A stretch of DNA of 64,000 bases. It comes from Pilimelia terevasa. Its GTDB lineage: Bacteria; Actinomycetota; Actinomycetes; Mycobacteriales; Micromonosporaceae. Below the pieces are notes generated by a model. The model had not been told where the DNA came from. It searched no databases and was given only the letters and a program-made list of their open reading frames with translations. A program made the position numbers and the translations under genes. Shown piece by piece: positions 8,460 to 16,704 of the stretch (the first letter of the stretch is position 1; every line of letters starts with the position of its first letter). The stretch is from NCBI RefSeq assembly GCF_014647915.1, contig NZ_BMQC01000003.1, positions 186,001-250,000 of the forward strand, in the 5' to 3' direction.

Positions 8460-9595
8460 GGCAGCGGGTCGAAGGCGAGCAGCTCGTCGTCCACCGCCGC
8501 GTACACGCCGGTGGCGTCGGCCGTCAGCCGCGTGACGTACCCGGGCCACGCCCCGCCGCGCGGCGCGCCGGTCGCCGCGTCCAGCGGGTACACGGTCGCG
8601 TTGTACCTGACGAGCAGGGTGCCGCCGCTGACCGCCAGCCGCATCCGCTCGAAGCCCCGGGCGACGTCCACCTGCCAGCGCGGCGCGCCGGTCGCCGCGT
8701 CGAGGCTGCGGACCGTGCCGACGGCGCCGCCGACCAGGACCGAGTCGCGGTAGGGCACCGCCTCCTGGAGCAGGTCCGCCGGCACGCTCCAGACCGTGCC
8801 CCCCGTGGCGGCGTCCAGGCGGCGCACCCCGGCCCCGACCCCGGCACCGTCCGCCTCGGTAGGCAGGACGAGGTGGCCGCCCGAGTCGTACCCCCACTCC
8901 CCCCCGCTCAGGACTCCCTCCAGCGTCCAGGAAGGGGCACAGGTCCGGACGTCCACCAGCGACGCGCTGGCGGGCCGGTCCTCGGTGCGGTCGCGGACGA
9001 GCAGTGCGCGGGCGGAGACCTGTCCGGCCAGCGGCCGGGTCGCCAACCACGCCCGACGGCTGCCGCCGTCCGAGGTGGACCACAGCGGGCTGCCGTCCTC
9101 GGCGTGCGCCGCCACCCAGTGGTAGCTGGAGTTGCTGGCCTGCACCGCCCGGACCAGGGTCGAGTCGAACCAGTAGGGCACACCGCTGCACGAGCGCACG
9201 GCGCCCAGGGGCCGGCCGCCGCCGTCGACGGTCTCCGCGTGCGCGTCGTACGCCGGTGACCCGGCCTTGCGGTACCGGGCGACGGCGGCGACGGCCCGCG
9301 GCCCGGCCGCGACGAGGTGGGCGGCCTCCTTCGCCTGTACGTGCGACGGCACCTCCCACCGCACCGCGCCGTCGGCGGCCGCGTGGGCGTGGAGCTTGCC
9401 CGGGGTGCTGCGGTAGACCGTGCCGGCGTGCACGTCGAAGGCGCCGGGGAGCGGAGCGCGCCACCGGACCGCCGGCAGCTCACCCGCGCGGCGACGGCGC
9501 GCCCGCGCGGGCGGGGCGCCGACGACGCTGAAGGCGCCCAGCGCGGCGCCCCCCAGCAACGCGCGCCGGGACAAGGTCGTGAAAGGACTCGCCAT
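8456..9595 (-). CDS. Tat-exported PQQ-like beta-propeller protein
   Basis: The 379-aa product begins with a twin-arginine signal (SRRALLGGAALGAF) and an Ala-rich cleavage region, so it should be folded before export. The mature part is built of repeated blades with DAATGAPRW-type signatures (DAATGGTVWSVP, DAATGAPRWQVDV), as in PQQ-binding-like quinoprotein propellers. No dehydrogenase active-site signature is evident, so it may be a binding or scaffold protein and not an enzyme. A paralogue with the same layout lies at 18790-20010. It converges on selB, the two stop codons sharing CTA. Confidence 0.8.
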   Translation of the reverse strand: MASPFTTLSRRALLGGAALGAFSVVGAPPARARRRRAGELPAVRWRAPLPGAFDVHAGTVYRSTPGKLHAHAAADGAVRWEVPSHVQAKEAAHLVAAGPRAVAAVARYRKAGSPAYDAHAETVDGGGRPLGAVRSCSGVPYWFDSTLVRAVQASNSSYHWVAAHAEDGSPLWSTSDGGSRRAWLATRPLAGQVSARALLVRDRTEDRPASASLVDVRTCAPSWTLEGVLSGGEWGYDSGGHLVLPTEADGAGVGAGVRRLDAATGGTVWSVPADLLQEAVPYRDSVLVGGAVGTVRSLDAATGAPRWQVDVARGFERMRLAVSGGTLLVRYNATVYPLDAATGAPRGGAWPGYVTRLTADATGVYAAVDDELLAFDPLP

Positions 9596-9871
9596 GTGCC
9601 ACCCCCGTGGACAGGATCACGCAGGCCGCCCCGCGGCCCGCGCCGCCATCATGCTCCCCCCGGGCGCACGCCGCCACCCCGCCGCCTGCCACCTCGCAGC
9701 GGAGGCTCTCGTCCGGGGCAGCACCGCCTGAACGGACTTCGGCCAGGTGAGGATCGACGGTCCCCGCGCGCCGGGCGCAGCTCCCGCGGGCGCGGGGTGC
9801 CGGAGTGGCGGTTCAGTTTCGGGCGACGCGGTGGACTCGCCGGTGAGCTGCTGGTGGGGTCCCCGAGCGGC
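9596..9871. other. Intergenic region without a supported gene
   Basis: These 276 bases separate the propeller gene start from the end of the next minus-strand gene. They should hold the propeller promoter. GGGGG about 5 nt before the propeller ATG may serve as ribosome-binding site. I see no strong hairpin, tRNA or conserved motif; open frames here have no credible start signal. Confidence 0.4.
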
Positions 9872-10429
9872 TCAGCACGGCGTCGCCGCGGCGGCGACCG
9901 CCAGGCACACCGCCGCGGCCGCCCAGCCCACGGCCGCCAGCAGGTGCCGGCGGCGCCGGTGGGCGGCGTCCCAGGCGGTCGCGTCGCCGCCGGCCAGCAC
10001 GGCCCACACCATCACGGTGCGGGCGGCGCCGAAGGCCGCCCCGAGCACCGGCGCGAGCCACCAGGGCGCCACGAGCAGCGCGCCGCCGAGCGCCACGTAC
10101 GGCAGGTGGCCGGGCAGGTACGTCCGCAGCCCGGTACCCATCTCGAAGCCGAACCGCAGCGCCCCCGCCCCACCGGCGTCCACGATGATCGAGCTGGGTA
10201 CCTGCCGGGCGTTCTGCGGCAGCCGCCAGCGCACCAGGCCGCCGTCGCAGGCCGCGCACACGAGGACCAGCAGCGCGTACAGCGCCCACCGCCACCCGGC
10301 CGGCAGCACCGCCTGCGCCACCGCGGCGGGCAGCAGGGCGAGCACCCCGGTCGCGGCCCCGCCGAGGACCAGCCCGCGGCGGAAGTACGCGGCACTCCGG
10401 TCACCCCGCCAGACCGACGAGGCCAGCAA
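9872..10429 (-). CDS. Polytopic membrane protein of unknown function (last gene of the thiol/Tat cluster)
   Basis: The frame gives about 185 residues with four or five hydrophobic segments, and a central charged stretch LPQNARQVPSS followed by RFGFEMGTGLRTYLPGH. I do not recognise the family with certainty. The start is unclear: a TTG at 10429 is the first usable codon, 7 codons after an in-frame TGA that ends the preceding 52-aa ORF in the same frame. It is the last of five tightly packed minus-strand genes that include a thioredoxin-fold protein and a Tat-exported Cys-rich protein, so a role in assembling or exporting that protein is plausible (inference). Confidence 0.6.
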   Translation of the reverse strand: MLASSVWRGDRSAAYFRRGLVLGGAATGVLALLPAAVAQAVLPAGWRWALYALLVLVCAACDGGLVRWRLPQNARQVPSSIIVDAGGAGALRFGFEMGTGLRTYLPGHLPYVALGGALLVAPWWLAPVLGAAFGAARTVMVWAVLAGGDATAWDAAHRRRRHLLAAVGWAAAAVCLAVAAAATPC

Positions 10430-10447
10430 CGCGGCTGAGTTGTGGCT

Positions 10448-10606
10448 TCACACCGACCCGGACACCGAGTGCCCGGCGACGACGCAGAGGCCCACGGCGG
10501 CCACGACCGCGGCAGCCGGCCCGCCCGCGCCGAGTGCGGCGGCCGCCGCCCCGCCGGCCGCGCCGGCCACGGCCAGCGTCACCGGCAGCGGGCGGTACCC
10601 CCTCAC
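10448..10606 (-). CDS. 52-aa hydrophobic peptide
   Basis: The GTG start overlaps the stop of the upstream Cys-rich gene in a four-base GTGA, a strong sign of translational coupling. The peptide has a short basic N-terminus, then two hydrophobic stretches (about residues 8-25 and 30-45), the second holding a single Cys (GLCVVAGHSV). It is too small to assign to a family. Its TGA stop is in frame with the next ORF, which opens directly after it; whether this TGA could be recoded is discussed as a finding. Confidence 0.5.
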   Translation of the reverse strand: MRGYRPLPVTLAVAGAAGGAAAAALGAGGPAAAVVAAVGLCVVAGHSVSGSV

Positions 10607-11199
10607 GCCAGCTCCTGCCGGCAGCTCGTCGTCGCGTAGTGCGCCCGGCCGCTGTGCGCGTCGCGCACCCGGACGTACCCGTCCCAGCAGTTGATCGTCC
10701 GGCCCTGGCTGCGCCAGAACCAGCCGGCGTACCCGCCGCACGTCGGCTCCCACCCGTGCGCGTACGTCGCCCCGGCGGTCCGCACGGTGTCGGTGCGGTG
10801 CTGGCCGTCCTCGGCGCAGTAGCTGGCCGAGATCAGCTCCCGGCCCCAGCACGGGGTGTCGCCGGGGACGTCGACGTCCATGCAGCGCTGGGGGTGCAGC
10901 GAGTCGCGGGCCGGCGGCGCGGCCGACGCCGGCAGCCGCTCCCCGAGCCAGGTCAGCCCGGACAGCGCCAGCGCCCCGACGCCGGCCAGGGCGGTCCGCA
11001 GGAACGTCCGCCGCGCGAACCCGCCCGCCCGCGGCCACCCCCCGGGCTCGGGCCGCCCGCCGGTCCCGGCCGGACCGCCGGAGTCGGGCGGGCCGGCGGA
11101 GTCGGGCGGGCCGGCGGAGGGGGGCCGCCCGGCGGCCGGCCCGGCGCCGAGCTGGCCCGGGGTGAAGGTCGGGATGTCGACGAAGAAGTCAGCGCTCAC
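10603..11199 (-). CDS. Tat-exported six-cysteine protein, unknown function
   Basis: A 198-aa protein in three parts: a Gly/Pro-rich cytoplasmic N-terminus (residues 11-60), a twin-arginine signal (ARRTFLRTALAGVGALALSG, Arg63-Arg64), and a mature domain of about 105 residues with six Cys (106, 117, 128, 154, 171, 193) and several Trp, two of them next to Cys (PCWG, NCWDGY). Six cysteines fit three disulfides. Size, Tat signal and a neighbouring thiol-oxidoreductase gene recall methylamine dehydrogenase light chain (MauA) beside MauD, but the cysteine spacing differs, so I make no family claim. The GTG at 11199 overlaps the upstream stop by 11 nt; a GTG at 11235 with GGAGGA upstream is the alternative. 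Confidence 0.65.
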   Translation of the reverse strand: MSADFFVDIPTFTPGQLGAGPAAGRPPSAGPPDSAGPPDSGGPAGTGGRPEPGGWPRAGGFARRTFLRTALAGVGALALSGLTWLGERLPASAAPPARDSLHPQRCMDVDVPGDTPCWGRELISASYCAEDGQHRTDTVRTAGATYAHGWEPTCGGYAGWFWRSQGRTINCWDGYVRVRDAHSGRAHYATTSCRQELA

Positions 11200-11692
11200 C
11201 GGGTACCGCCGTCCCGTCCGCGGCGAGCGCCGCACACAGCTCCTCCAGCCGCCGGACGGACCCGACGGGCTCGGTCGACCGGACCGCGCCGTGGTGGTCG
11301 ACCACGGCCAGCGCCGGCTGGTAGGCCAGCAGCAGCGGCGCCGACAACTGGGACTGGAGGACCAGCCGGTCCTCGGGGTCCAGCTCCCAGTGCGCGGACC
11401 CGTCGGCGCTGAGGACCGCGGTGTGCAGGCCGCGGGCGCGCAGCAGCCGGGCGGCGTTGCCCCACGCGGGGAACACGGTGCGGCAGGTGCCGCAGCTCTG
11501 CGCCACCACGAGGACCACGGTCCGCGCCCGCGGGGCGGCCAGTTCGTGGACCCGCGCCGGGCCGGCCAGCCCGGCGGGGCCGCCCGGCCCGCGCAGCTCC
11601 CGCACCTGGACCGTGAGCGCGGCGTAGCCGGCGGCCAGCAGCCCGATGGCCACCCAGGACAGCGCGAGCGCCGCGGTCAGGACGCCGGTCAC
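11189..11692 (-). CDS. Membrane-anchored thioredoxin-fold protein (MauD/TlpA-like)
   Basis: The 167-aa protein has one N-terminal transmembrane segment (residues 5-29) and an extracytoplasmic thioredoxin-like domain with the redox motif SCGTC (Cys67, Cys70). It should form, reduce or isomerise disulfides in exported proteins; the obvious candidate substrate is the six-Cys Tat protein encoded next. The GTG start overlaps the upstream stop as GTGA. The fold resembles MauD, which helps mature methylamine dehydrogenase light chain, but none of the other diagnostic mau genes is recognisable here. Confidence 0.75.
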   Translation of the reverse strand: MTGVLTAALALSWVAIGLLAAGYAALTVQVRELRGPGGPAGLAGPARVHELAAPRARTVVLVVAQSCGTCRTVFPAWGNAARLLRARGLHTAVLSADGSAHWELDPEDRLVLQSQLSAPLLLAYQPALAVVDHHGAVRSTEPVGSVRRLEELCAALAADGTAVPGER

Positions 11693-12450
11693 GACGGCGC
11701 CCCGGCCCAGTCCACGCGCAGGGATTCGAGCAGGTCGGCGACGCTGGCATCGGAGGCGTCGGCCTCGATCCCGCGCTCGTCGCGGACCATCGCCACGGCT
11801 GTCGGCCCGGCGTGCACGAAGTAGCCGCCGGTACCGGGCGCGAAGCCGGCGGTCGTGGTCCAGAGGCGCCCGTGCGCGACCGCCTTGCCGGGCGTCGCGG
11901 GCACGAGTCCCGCGGCCTCGGCGCGCGGGTAGACGGTGAGCGTGCCGACGCCGGCCACGTACTGCCGGCCGCACACCCCCCAGAGCCGGGTGTCGCCGCG
12001 CGTCCGCAGGACCAGCCCGCCCGGGGCGTCGGCGGGGTCCAGGTCGGCGAGCAGCGCGACGAGGTCGGCCAGCCGCGGCGGCGCGCCCGGGCCGGCGCAC
12101 ATGAGGTCGTGCCGGGCGCCGCGCAGGCCGGCGAGCCAGCGCGGTTCGGCGGCGGTACCGCCGGAGCGCAGCGCCAGCTCCCGCCCCCGGTAGGTGACCG
12201 CCTCGACCGGGGTGGGGAACTCGGCCGCCCGCAGGCCCAGGTAGCCGGCGGCGCCGACGGTGAGGCCGACCGACGCCCGCGGGGAGGTCGCCCGCAGCGA
12301 CCAGAACCAGTCCCCGGACAGCGCGCCGACCCCGCTGACGGCGACGACGGCGCCGTCCGGCGCCCGGCCGGTCTGCCGGCGCCAGGCGCGACCCGACCGG
12401 GTCGGCTGGACCGGCGGCGGCGCGTGCTCGGGCGCCACGGCGCCGGACAT
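11689..12450 (-). CDS. Unknown protein, first gene of the thiol/Tat cluster
   Basis: A 253-aa protein with a Pro-rich N-terminal 20 residues, no signal peptide and no membrane segment. The body has mixed beta-rich sequence with single Cys residues in LMCAGPGAP and WGVCGRQY. I recognise no domain. It is coupled by a GTGA overlap to the thioredoxin-fold gene and so belongs to the same pathway. The ATG at 12450 is chosen; a TTG at 12462 also follows the purine run GGGGGTGGAG. A 14-bp palindrome and an AT-rich patch lie 50-70 nt upstream and probably mark the operon promoter. Confidence 0.6.
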   Translation of the reverse strand: MSGAVAPEHAPPPVQPTRSGRAWRRQTGRAPDGAVVAVSGVGALSGDWFWSLRATSPRASVGLTVGAAGYLGLRAAEFPTPVEAVTYRGRELALRSGGTAAEPRWLAGLRGARHDLMCAGPGAPPRLADLVALLADLDPADAPGGLVLRTRGDTRLWGVCGRQYVAGVGTLTVYPRAEAAGLVPATPGKAVAHGRLWTTTAGFAPGTGGYFVHAGPTAVAMVRDERGIEADASDASVADLLESLRVDWAGAPS

Positions 12451-12503
12451 GCGGTCACGCAACGCTCCACCCCCAGGATCACCGGCCGTCCGTGCACCAT
12501 ATT

Positions 12504-12517
12504 CGATGAGATCATCG
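12504..12517. promoter_or_regulatory. Palindrome upstream of the thiol/Tat cluster
   Basis: CGATGA-GA-TCATCG has two perfect 6-bp arms around a 2-nt spacer. On the minus strand it is followed at once by AATATGGT, an AT-rich patch that could hold the -10 region. Position and symmetry suggest an operator for the five-gene cluster; no regulator gene is adjacent. Confidence 0.35.
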
Positions 12518-12637
12518 GCGCCGTCCAGCGGCCGTTCGGCCCCGGCCGCCCTCGCCGCCGGGGTCGACGCGTAGCAGGTCAGGACGTTCCGGGCCAGGCG
12601 GACACGAGGTGTCGGTGGATACCGGTCAGGGCGCGCC

Positions 12638-13750
12638 TCAGGCGTCGAAGTCGACCGTCAGCGCGTCGGTCAGCGGCGTCGACTGGCAGGTCAGGACGTA
12701 CCCGCGGGCCAGCTCGTCGGGCTCCAGCGCGTAGTTGTGCGCCATCTCCACCTTCCCGACGGTGACCTTGGCGCGGCAGGTGGAGCACACGCCGCCCTTG
12801 CAGGCGTACGGCAGCTCGGCGCGCACCCGCAGCGCCGCGTCCAGCACCCGCTCGCCGCGCGCCATCGGGAACGTCGACGCGCGCCCGTCCAGCAGCAGGG
12901 TCACCTCGGTGTCGCCGGCCGCCGCGTCCACGACCGGGGCCGGGGCGGCGGACGCGGAGGCGACGAAGAACAGTTCGCTGTGCACCCGCTCGGCCGGCAC
13001 GCCTCGCTCCCGCAGCAGCGCGTGCGCCGTCTCGACCATCTCGAACGGCCCGCACAGGAACCACTCGTCGATCCCGGCGGGCGGCACCAGCGTGGCGAAC
13101 AGCCGGGCCAGCCGGTCGCGGTCCAGCCGGCCCGAGAGCAGGGCGGCCTCCTGCGCCTCCCGGGAGAGCACGTGCAGCACGTGCAGGCGGGCCGGGTACC
13201 GGTCCTTGAGGTCGGCCAGCTCCTCGGCGAACATCACGCTGCGCGCGTACCGGTTGCCGTACAGCAGCGTCACCGTGCTGTCCGGCTCGGTCTCCAGGGC
13301 GGTGGCGGCCAGCGACAGGACCGGCGTGATCCCGGACCCGGCGACGATCCCGGCGTACCGGCGGGCCCGGCCCGGGTCGAACTCGGTGGTGAAGTGGCCC
13401 AGCGGCGGCAGCACGTCGATCGTCTGGCCGACCCGCAGGTGGGCGGCGGCCCAGGCCGAGAACGAGCCCCCGGGGATCGCCTTCACGCCGATCCGCACCG
13501 TCCCCCCGGCGGCGAGCGCGCGCGGCGTCGAGCAGATCGAGTACGACCGCCGCACCTCCTCGCCGGACTCGTCCACCCGGCGGACCGTCAGGTGCTGCCC
13601 CGCGGTGAACGCGAAGTCCCCGCGCAGCTCCGCCGGTACGGCCATGGTGATCGCCAGTGCCTCGTCGGTGAGCTGGTCGATCGCCGTCACCGGCAGCGCG
13701 TGGAAGACCGGCCGGCGGCGGGTCGGCTTGCGGACGGTCACGCTGGACAA
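12638..13750 (-). CDS. paaE: Phenylacetyl-CoA epoxidase, reductase subunit PaaE
   Basis: PaaE passes electrons from NADPH to the PaaA di-iron centre. The 370-aa protein has an FAD domain (RRSYSICSTP), an NAD(P) domain (AGSGITPVLSLA) and a C-terminal plant-type 2Fe-2S ferredoxin domain (CKGGVCSTCRAKV, last ligand in LTCQSTP). It is the final gene of the paaABCDE operon, 46 nt after paaD. The start is a TTG placed 6 nt after GAGGAGG; the in-frame GTG at 13741 would be 15 nt away and is less likely. Confidence 0.93.
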   Translation of the reverse strand: MSSVTVRKPTRRRPVFHALPVTAIDQLTDEALAITMAVPAELRGDFAFTAGQHLTVRRVDESGEEVRRSYSICSTPRALAAGGTVRIGVKAIPGGSFSAWAAAHLRVGQTIDVLPPLGHFTTEFDPGRARRYAGIVAGSGITPVLSLAATALETEPDSTVTLLYGNRYARSVMFAEELADLKDRYPARLHVLHVLSREAQEAALLSGRLDRDRLARLFATLVPPAGIDEWFLCGPFEMVETAHALLRERGVPAERVHSELFFVASASAAPAPVVDAAAGDTEVTLLLDGRASTFPMARGERVLDAALRVRAELPYACKGGVCSTCRAKVTVGKVEMAHNYALEPDELARGYVLTCQSTPLTDALTVDFDA

Positions 13751-13796
13751 CGCCAGCCTCCTCGGTCGCGGGTGGTCACAGGGGCTTCGCGGGTGC

Positions 13797-14288
13797 TCAC
13801 AGGGGCTTGAAGTGGTCGAACGGCTCGGCGCACGCCCGGCACCGGTGCAGCGCCTTGCAGGCGGTCGAGCCGAAGCGGCTCAGCACCTCGGTGTCCGGCG
13901 AGCCGCAGCGCGGGCAGCGGGCGGCCAGCGTCAGCGGCACCGGGCCGGCGCCCCGGGCGGCCGGCGGCGCGACGCCCGCGGCGGCGAGCTTGTCCCGCGC
14001 CGCGGCCGTCATGTCGTCGGTGGACCAGGCGGGGTCGAGCACCGTCTCGACCCGCGCCCGCGGGTAGCCGGCGGCGGCGAGCGCCCGCCGGATGTCGGCG
14101 CGGATCGCGTCCATCGCCGGGCAGCCGGTGTACGTCGGGGTGATCGTCACCGTGACGCCGTCGGCGTCCACGGCGACGTGGCGCAGGATGCCGAGGTCGG
14201 CGATGGTGACCACGCGCAGCTCGGGGTCGGCGACGGCGCCCGCCGCCGCCCACGCCCGCTGCGTCGCCGCCGCCGTCGCCGCGGTCAC
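13797..14288 (-). CDS. paaD: Phenylacetyl-CoA epoxidase maturation subunit PaaD
   Basis: The 163-aa protein has the MIP18/DUF59 fold (VADPELRVVTIADLGILR, TPTYTGCPAMD) and a C-terminal zinc-ribbon-like tail (CPRCGSPDTE and CRACAEPFDHFKPL), as in PaaD. PaaD proteins help assemble the iron-sulfur or di-iron centres of the epoxidase. The GTG start overlaps the paaC stop in GTGA, so translation is coupled. Confidence 0.93.
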   Translation of the reverse strand: MTAATAAATQRAWAAAGAVADPELRVVTIADLGILRHVAVDADGVTVTITPTYTGCPAMDAIRADIRRALAAAGYPRARVETVLDPAWSTDDMTAAARDKLAAAGVAPPAARGAGPVPLTLAARCPRCGSPDTEVLSRFGSTACKALHRCRACAEPFDHFKPL

Positions 14289-15061
14289 CAGCGGGCGCCC
14301 GGGTGCGCGCGGTGCAGGGACTGCATCTCGGCGAGCAGGTAGCTCAGGTGCTCGGTGTGCAGGCCGTCGCGCCCGCCGCCCGGCGCCCAGCCGTCGGCGG
14401 GGCGGGCGAGGGTCGCCTCGGCGAGGACGGCGGTGACCGTGCGCTCCCAGTCCGCCCGCAGCGTCGCCGGGTCGATCGGGCCGCCGGCCAGCGGCGCGAA
14501 CAGCTCGTGCGTGTACGGCCACAGCGCGTCCACCGCCGCCTGCGCGCGGCCGTGCGACTCGGCCGTGCCGTCGCCGAGCCGGCGCACCCAGGTGGCGGCG
14601 TGGTCGAGGTGGTACGCCACCTCCTTGCGGGTCTTGGCCGCGATGGCCGCCAGTCGCGGGTCGTCGGCGGCGGCGAGCCGGTCGTACAGCGGCACCTGGT
14701 ACGCGGCCAGCAACAGCAGCCGGGTGACGACGTGGGCGAAGTCGCCGTGCGGCAGCTCGGTCAGCAGCGCGTTGCGGAACTGGCGGTCGTCGCGCCGGTA
14801 CGCCAGCGCGTCCTCGTCCAGCGGCCGCGCGGCGACCGGCAGGGGGCCGCCGGTCCGCGCTGGCAGGGCCGTGTCGGGCACCTCGGCGGCGTAGGACAGC
14901 AGCAGCCGGGCGGCGCCGAGCTGGTCCAACGCGATGTTGGCCAGCGCGATGTCCTCCTCCATGGCCGGCGAGGACGCGTACCACTCGCCCAGCCGCTGGG
15001 CGGTGACCAGGGCGTCGTCGCCGAGGGCGAGCAGGTAGTCGAACAGGCCGGGGCGGCTCAC
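14285..15061 (-). CDS. paaC: Phenylacetyl-CoA epoxidase structural subunit PaaC
   Basis: PaaC is the catalytically inactive ferritin-like partner of PaaA in the ring-1,2-epoxidase. The 258-aa sequence is helix-rich with typical PaaC segments (LGDDALVTAQRLGEW, IALANIALDQLGAAR, KTRKEVAYHLDHAATWV, LHTEHLSYLLAEMQSLHR). It starts with GTG in a GTGA overlap with paaB and ends in a GTGA overlap with paaD. Confidence 0.95.
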   Translation of the reverse strand: MSRPGLFDYLLALGDDALVTAQRLGEWYASSPAMEEDIALANIALDQLGAARLLLSYAAEVPDTALPARTGGPLPVAARPLDEDALAYRRDDRQFRNALLTELPHGDFAHVVTRLLLLAAYQVPLYDRLAAADDPRLAAIAAKTRKEVAYHLDHAATWVRRLGDGTAESHGRAQAAVDALWPYTHELFAPLAGGPIDPATLRADWERTVTAVLAEATLARPADGWAPGGGRDGLHTEHLSYLLAEMQSLHRAHPGARW

Positions 15062-15357
15062 AGGTGGGCCACCCCCTCGGGCACGTCGTAGAAGGTGGGG
15101 TGCCGGTACACCTTGTCGGCCGCCGGGTCGAAGAAGGCGTCCTTCTCGTCCGGGCTGGAGGCGGTGAGCGCCGCGGCGGGCACGACCCAGATGGAGACCC
15201 CCTCCTGCCGGCGGGTGTACAGGTCGCGGGCGTGCCGCAGGGCCAGCTCCGCGTCGGGGGCGTGCAGGCTGCCGACGTGCCCGTGCGACAGCCCGCGGCG
15301 GGGCCGCACGAACACCTCCCACAGCGGCTCGGCCGGGGTGGGGGTCTGGCCGGTCAC
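15058..15357 (-). CDS. paaB: Phenylacetyl-CoA epoxidase subunit PaaB
   Basis: PaaB is the small linker subunit that bridges PaaAC heterodimers. The 99-aa length and the segments [39 protein letters not shown] and [13 protein letters not shown] match the family. It is coupled to paaA and paaC through GTGA overlaps at both ends. Confidence 0.95.
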   Translation of the reverse strand: MTGQTPTPAEPLWEVFVRPRRGLSHGHVGSLHAPDAELALRHARDLYTRRQEGVSIWVVPAAALTASSPDEKDAFFDPAADKVYRHPTFYDVPEGVAHL

Positions 15358-16487
15358 GCCGGTACCGCCTCTCTGTCGCTGGCCCGCTTCGCCGCGTAGG
15401 CCGCGGCCGCCTCCCGGACCCACGCGCCGTCGGCGTGCGCCTGCCGCCGGAACGCCATCCGCTGCCGGTTGCACGGTCCGTCGCCCGAGATGACCCGCAT
15501 CAGCTCGTCGTAGTCGGGCTGGGTGTAGTCGTACGCCCGGCGCTGCGCGTTCCACCGCAGGTCGGGGTCGGGCAGGGTCAGGTTCAGCGACCGCGCCTGG
15601 TCGACGCACATGTCGACGAAGCGCTGGCGCAGTTCGTCGTTGCTGAACCGCTTGATCTTCCAGGCCATGGACTGGGCCGAGTGGGTGGAGTCGGCGTCCG
15701 GCGGCCCGAACATCGCCAGCGACGGGTACCACCAGCGGTCCACCGCGTCCTGGGCCATCGCCCGCTGCCCCGGCGTGCCGTGGCCGAGGACGTGCAGGAC
15801 CTCGTACCCCTGCCGCTGGTGGAACGACTCCTCCTTGCACACCCGGATCATCGCCCGGGCGTACGGGCCGTACGAGCAGCGGCACAGCGGCACCTGGTTG
15901 ACGATGGCGGCGCCGTCCACCAGCCAGCCGACCGCGCCGACGTCGGCCCAGGTCAGGGTCGGGTAGTTGAAGATCGAGCTGTACTTCTGCCGGCCGCTGA
16001 CCAGCATCTCCACCAGCTCCTCGCGGGTGATGCCCAGCGTCTCGGCGGCGGCGTACAGGTACAGCCCGTGGCCGGCCTCGTCCTGGACCTTGGCCAGCAG
16101 GATCGCCTTGCGCTGGAGCGAGGGCGCCCGGGAGATCCAGTTGCCCTCCGGCTGCATCCCGATGATCTCGGAGTGCGCGTGCTGGGCGATCTGCCGGATC
16201 AGGGTCCGCCGGTACTTCTCCGGCATCCAGTCACGGGGTTCGATCTTCTGGTCGGCGGCGATGACGGCGTCGAAGTACGCCTGGAGCGCGGCCTCGTCGG
16301 CGTCGGCGGCGGCCCGCCCGACGGTACGGCCGGCGGCCTCGGCCAGCGCCGCCTCGGCGGCCGCCACCTCGCCCAGCAGGCCCTCGCCCAGCGCCGCGGC
16401 GGCGGCGTCGGCGTGCGCGGTGTCCCGATCAGGGTCTTTGACCTGATCAACGCCCTCGTCGGGCGGCCCGAAATCATTCCCGTACAC
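15354..16487 (-). CDS. paaA: Phenylacetyl-CoA epoxidase catalytic subunit PaaA
   Basis: PaaA holds the di-iron site that epoxidises the ring of phenylacetyl-CoA with O2. The 377-aa protein shows the ferritin-like helices with carboxylate/His ligands, for example [17 protein letters not shown] and [14 protein letters not shown], and the characteristic [21 protein letters not shown]. The GTG at 16487 is chosen because a good promoter puts transcription onset right there. paaA heads the paaABCDE operon. No PaaR/TetR regulator or paaG/Z/K genes are adjacent, so the rest of phenylacetate catabolism must lie elsewhere. Confidence 0.94.
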   Translation of the reverse strand: MYGNDFGPPDEGVDQVKDPDRDTAHADAAAAALGEGLLGEVAAAEAALAEAAGRTVGRAAADADEAALQAYFDAVIAADQKIEPRDWMPEKYRRTLIRQIAQHAHSEIIGMQPEGNWISRAPSLQRKAILLAKVQDEAGHGLYLYAAAETLGITREELVEMLVSGRQKYSSIFNYPTLTWADVGAVGWLVDGAAIVNQVPLCRCSYGPYARAMIRVCKEESFHQRQGYEVLHVLGHGTPGQRAMAQDAVDRWWYPSLAMFGPPDADSTHSAQSMAWKIKRFSNDELRQRFVDMCVDQARSLNLTLPDPDLRWNAQRRAYDYTQPDYDELMRVISGDGPCNRQRMAFRRQAHADGAWVREAAAAYAAKRASDREAVPA

Positions 16488-16494
16488 CCCCCCA

Positions 16495-16523
16495 GTGTTA
16501 CAGCTACGGGCCACGGGCGCCAA
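16495..16523 (-). promoter_or_regulatory. paaA promoter (leaderless)
   Basis: On the minus strand TTGGCG (16518-16523) and TAACAC (16495-16500) are separated by 17 bp, matching an actinobacterial housekeeping promoter. The -10 box ends 7 nt before the paaA GTG, so the transcript would start at the start codon; the G-run between them is not needed as a ribosome-binding site. Confidence 0.55.
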
Positions 16524-16704
16524 GCGGTGTCACAGTCGGGTACCCCGGGGGGCCACTCGGTCGGACCTCGCCGGCCGACCGCCCGAACCCTGCCGGGCCC
16601 CCGGCCAACTCATCGACGGCGGCTCTAGACTTCGCACACCCCCGCACCACCCCTCGCGCGGCATACCCCGCCGCGACGCACGTCCCCCTCGGAGAACAGC
16701 CCCC

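Noticed and set aside
10603-11692. Annotation as mauA/mauD of methylamine dehydrogenase
   Set aside because: Gene order and Tat/thiol features are suggestive, but the six-Cys spacing does not fit the light chain and no heavy chain, MauE or MauG homologue is recognisable.
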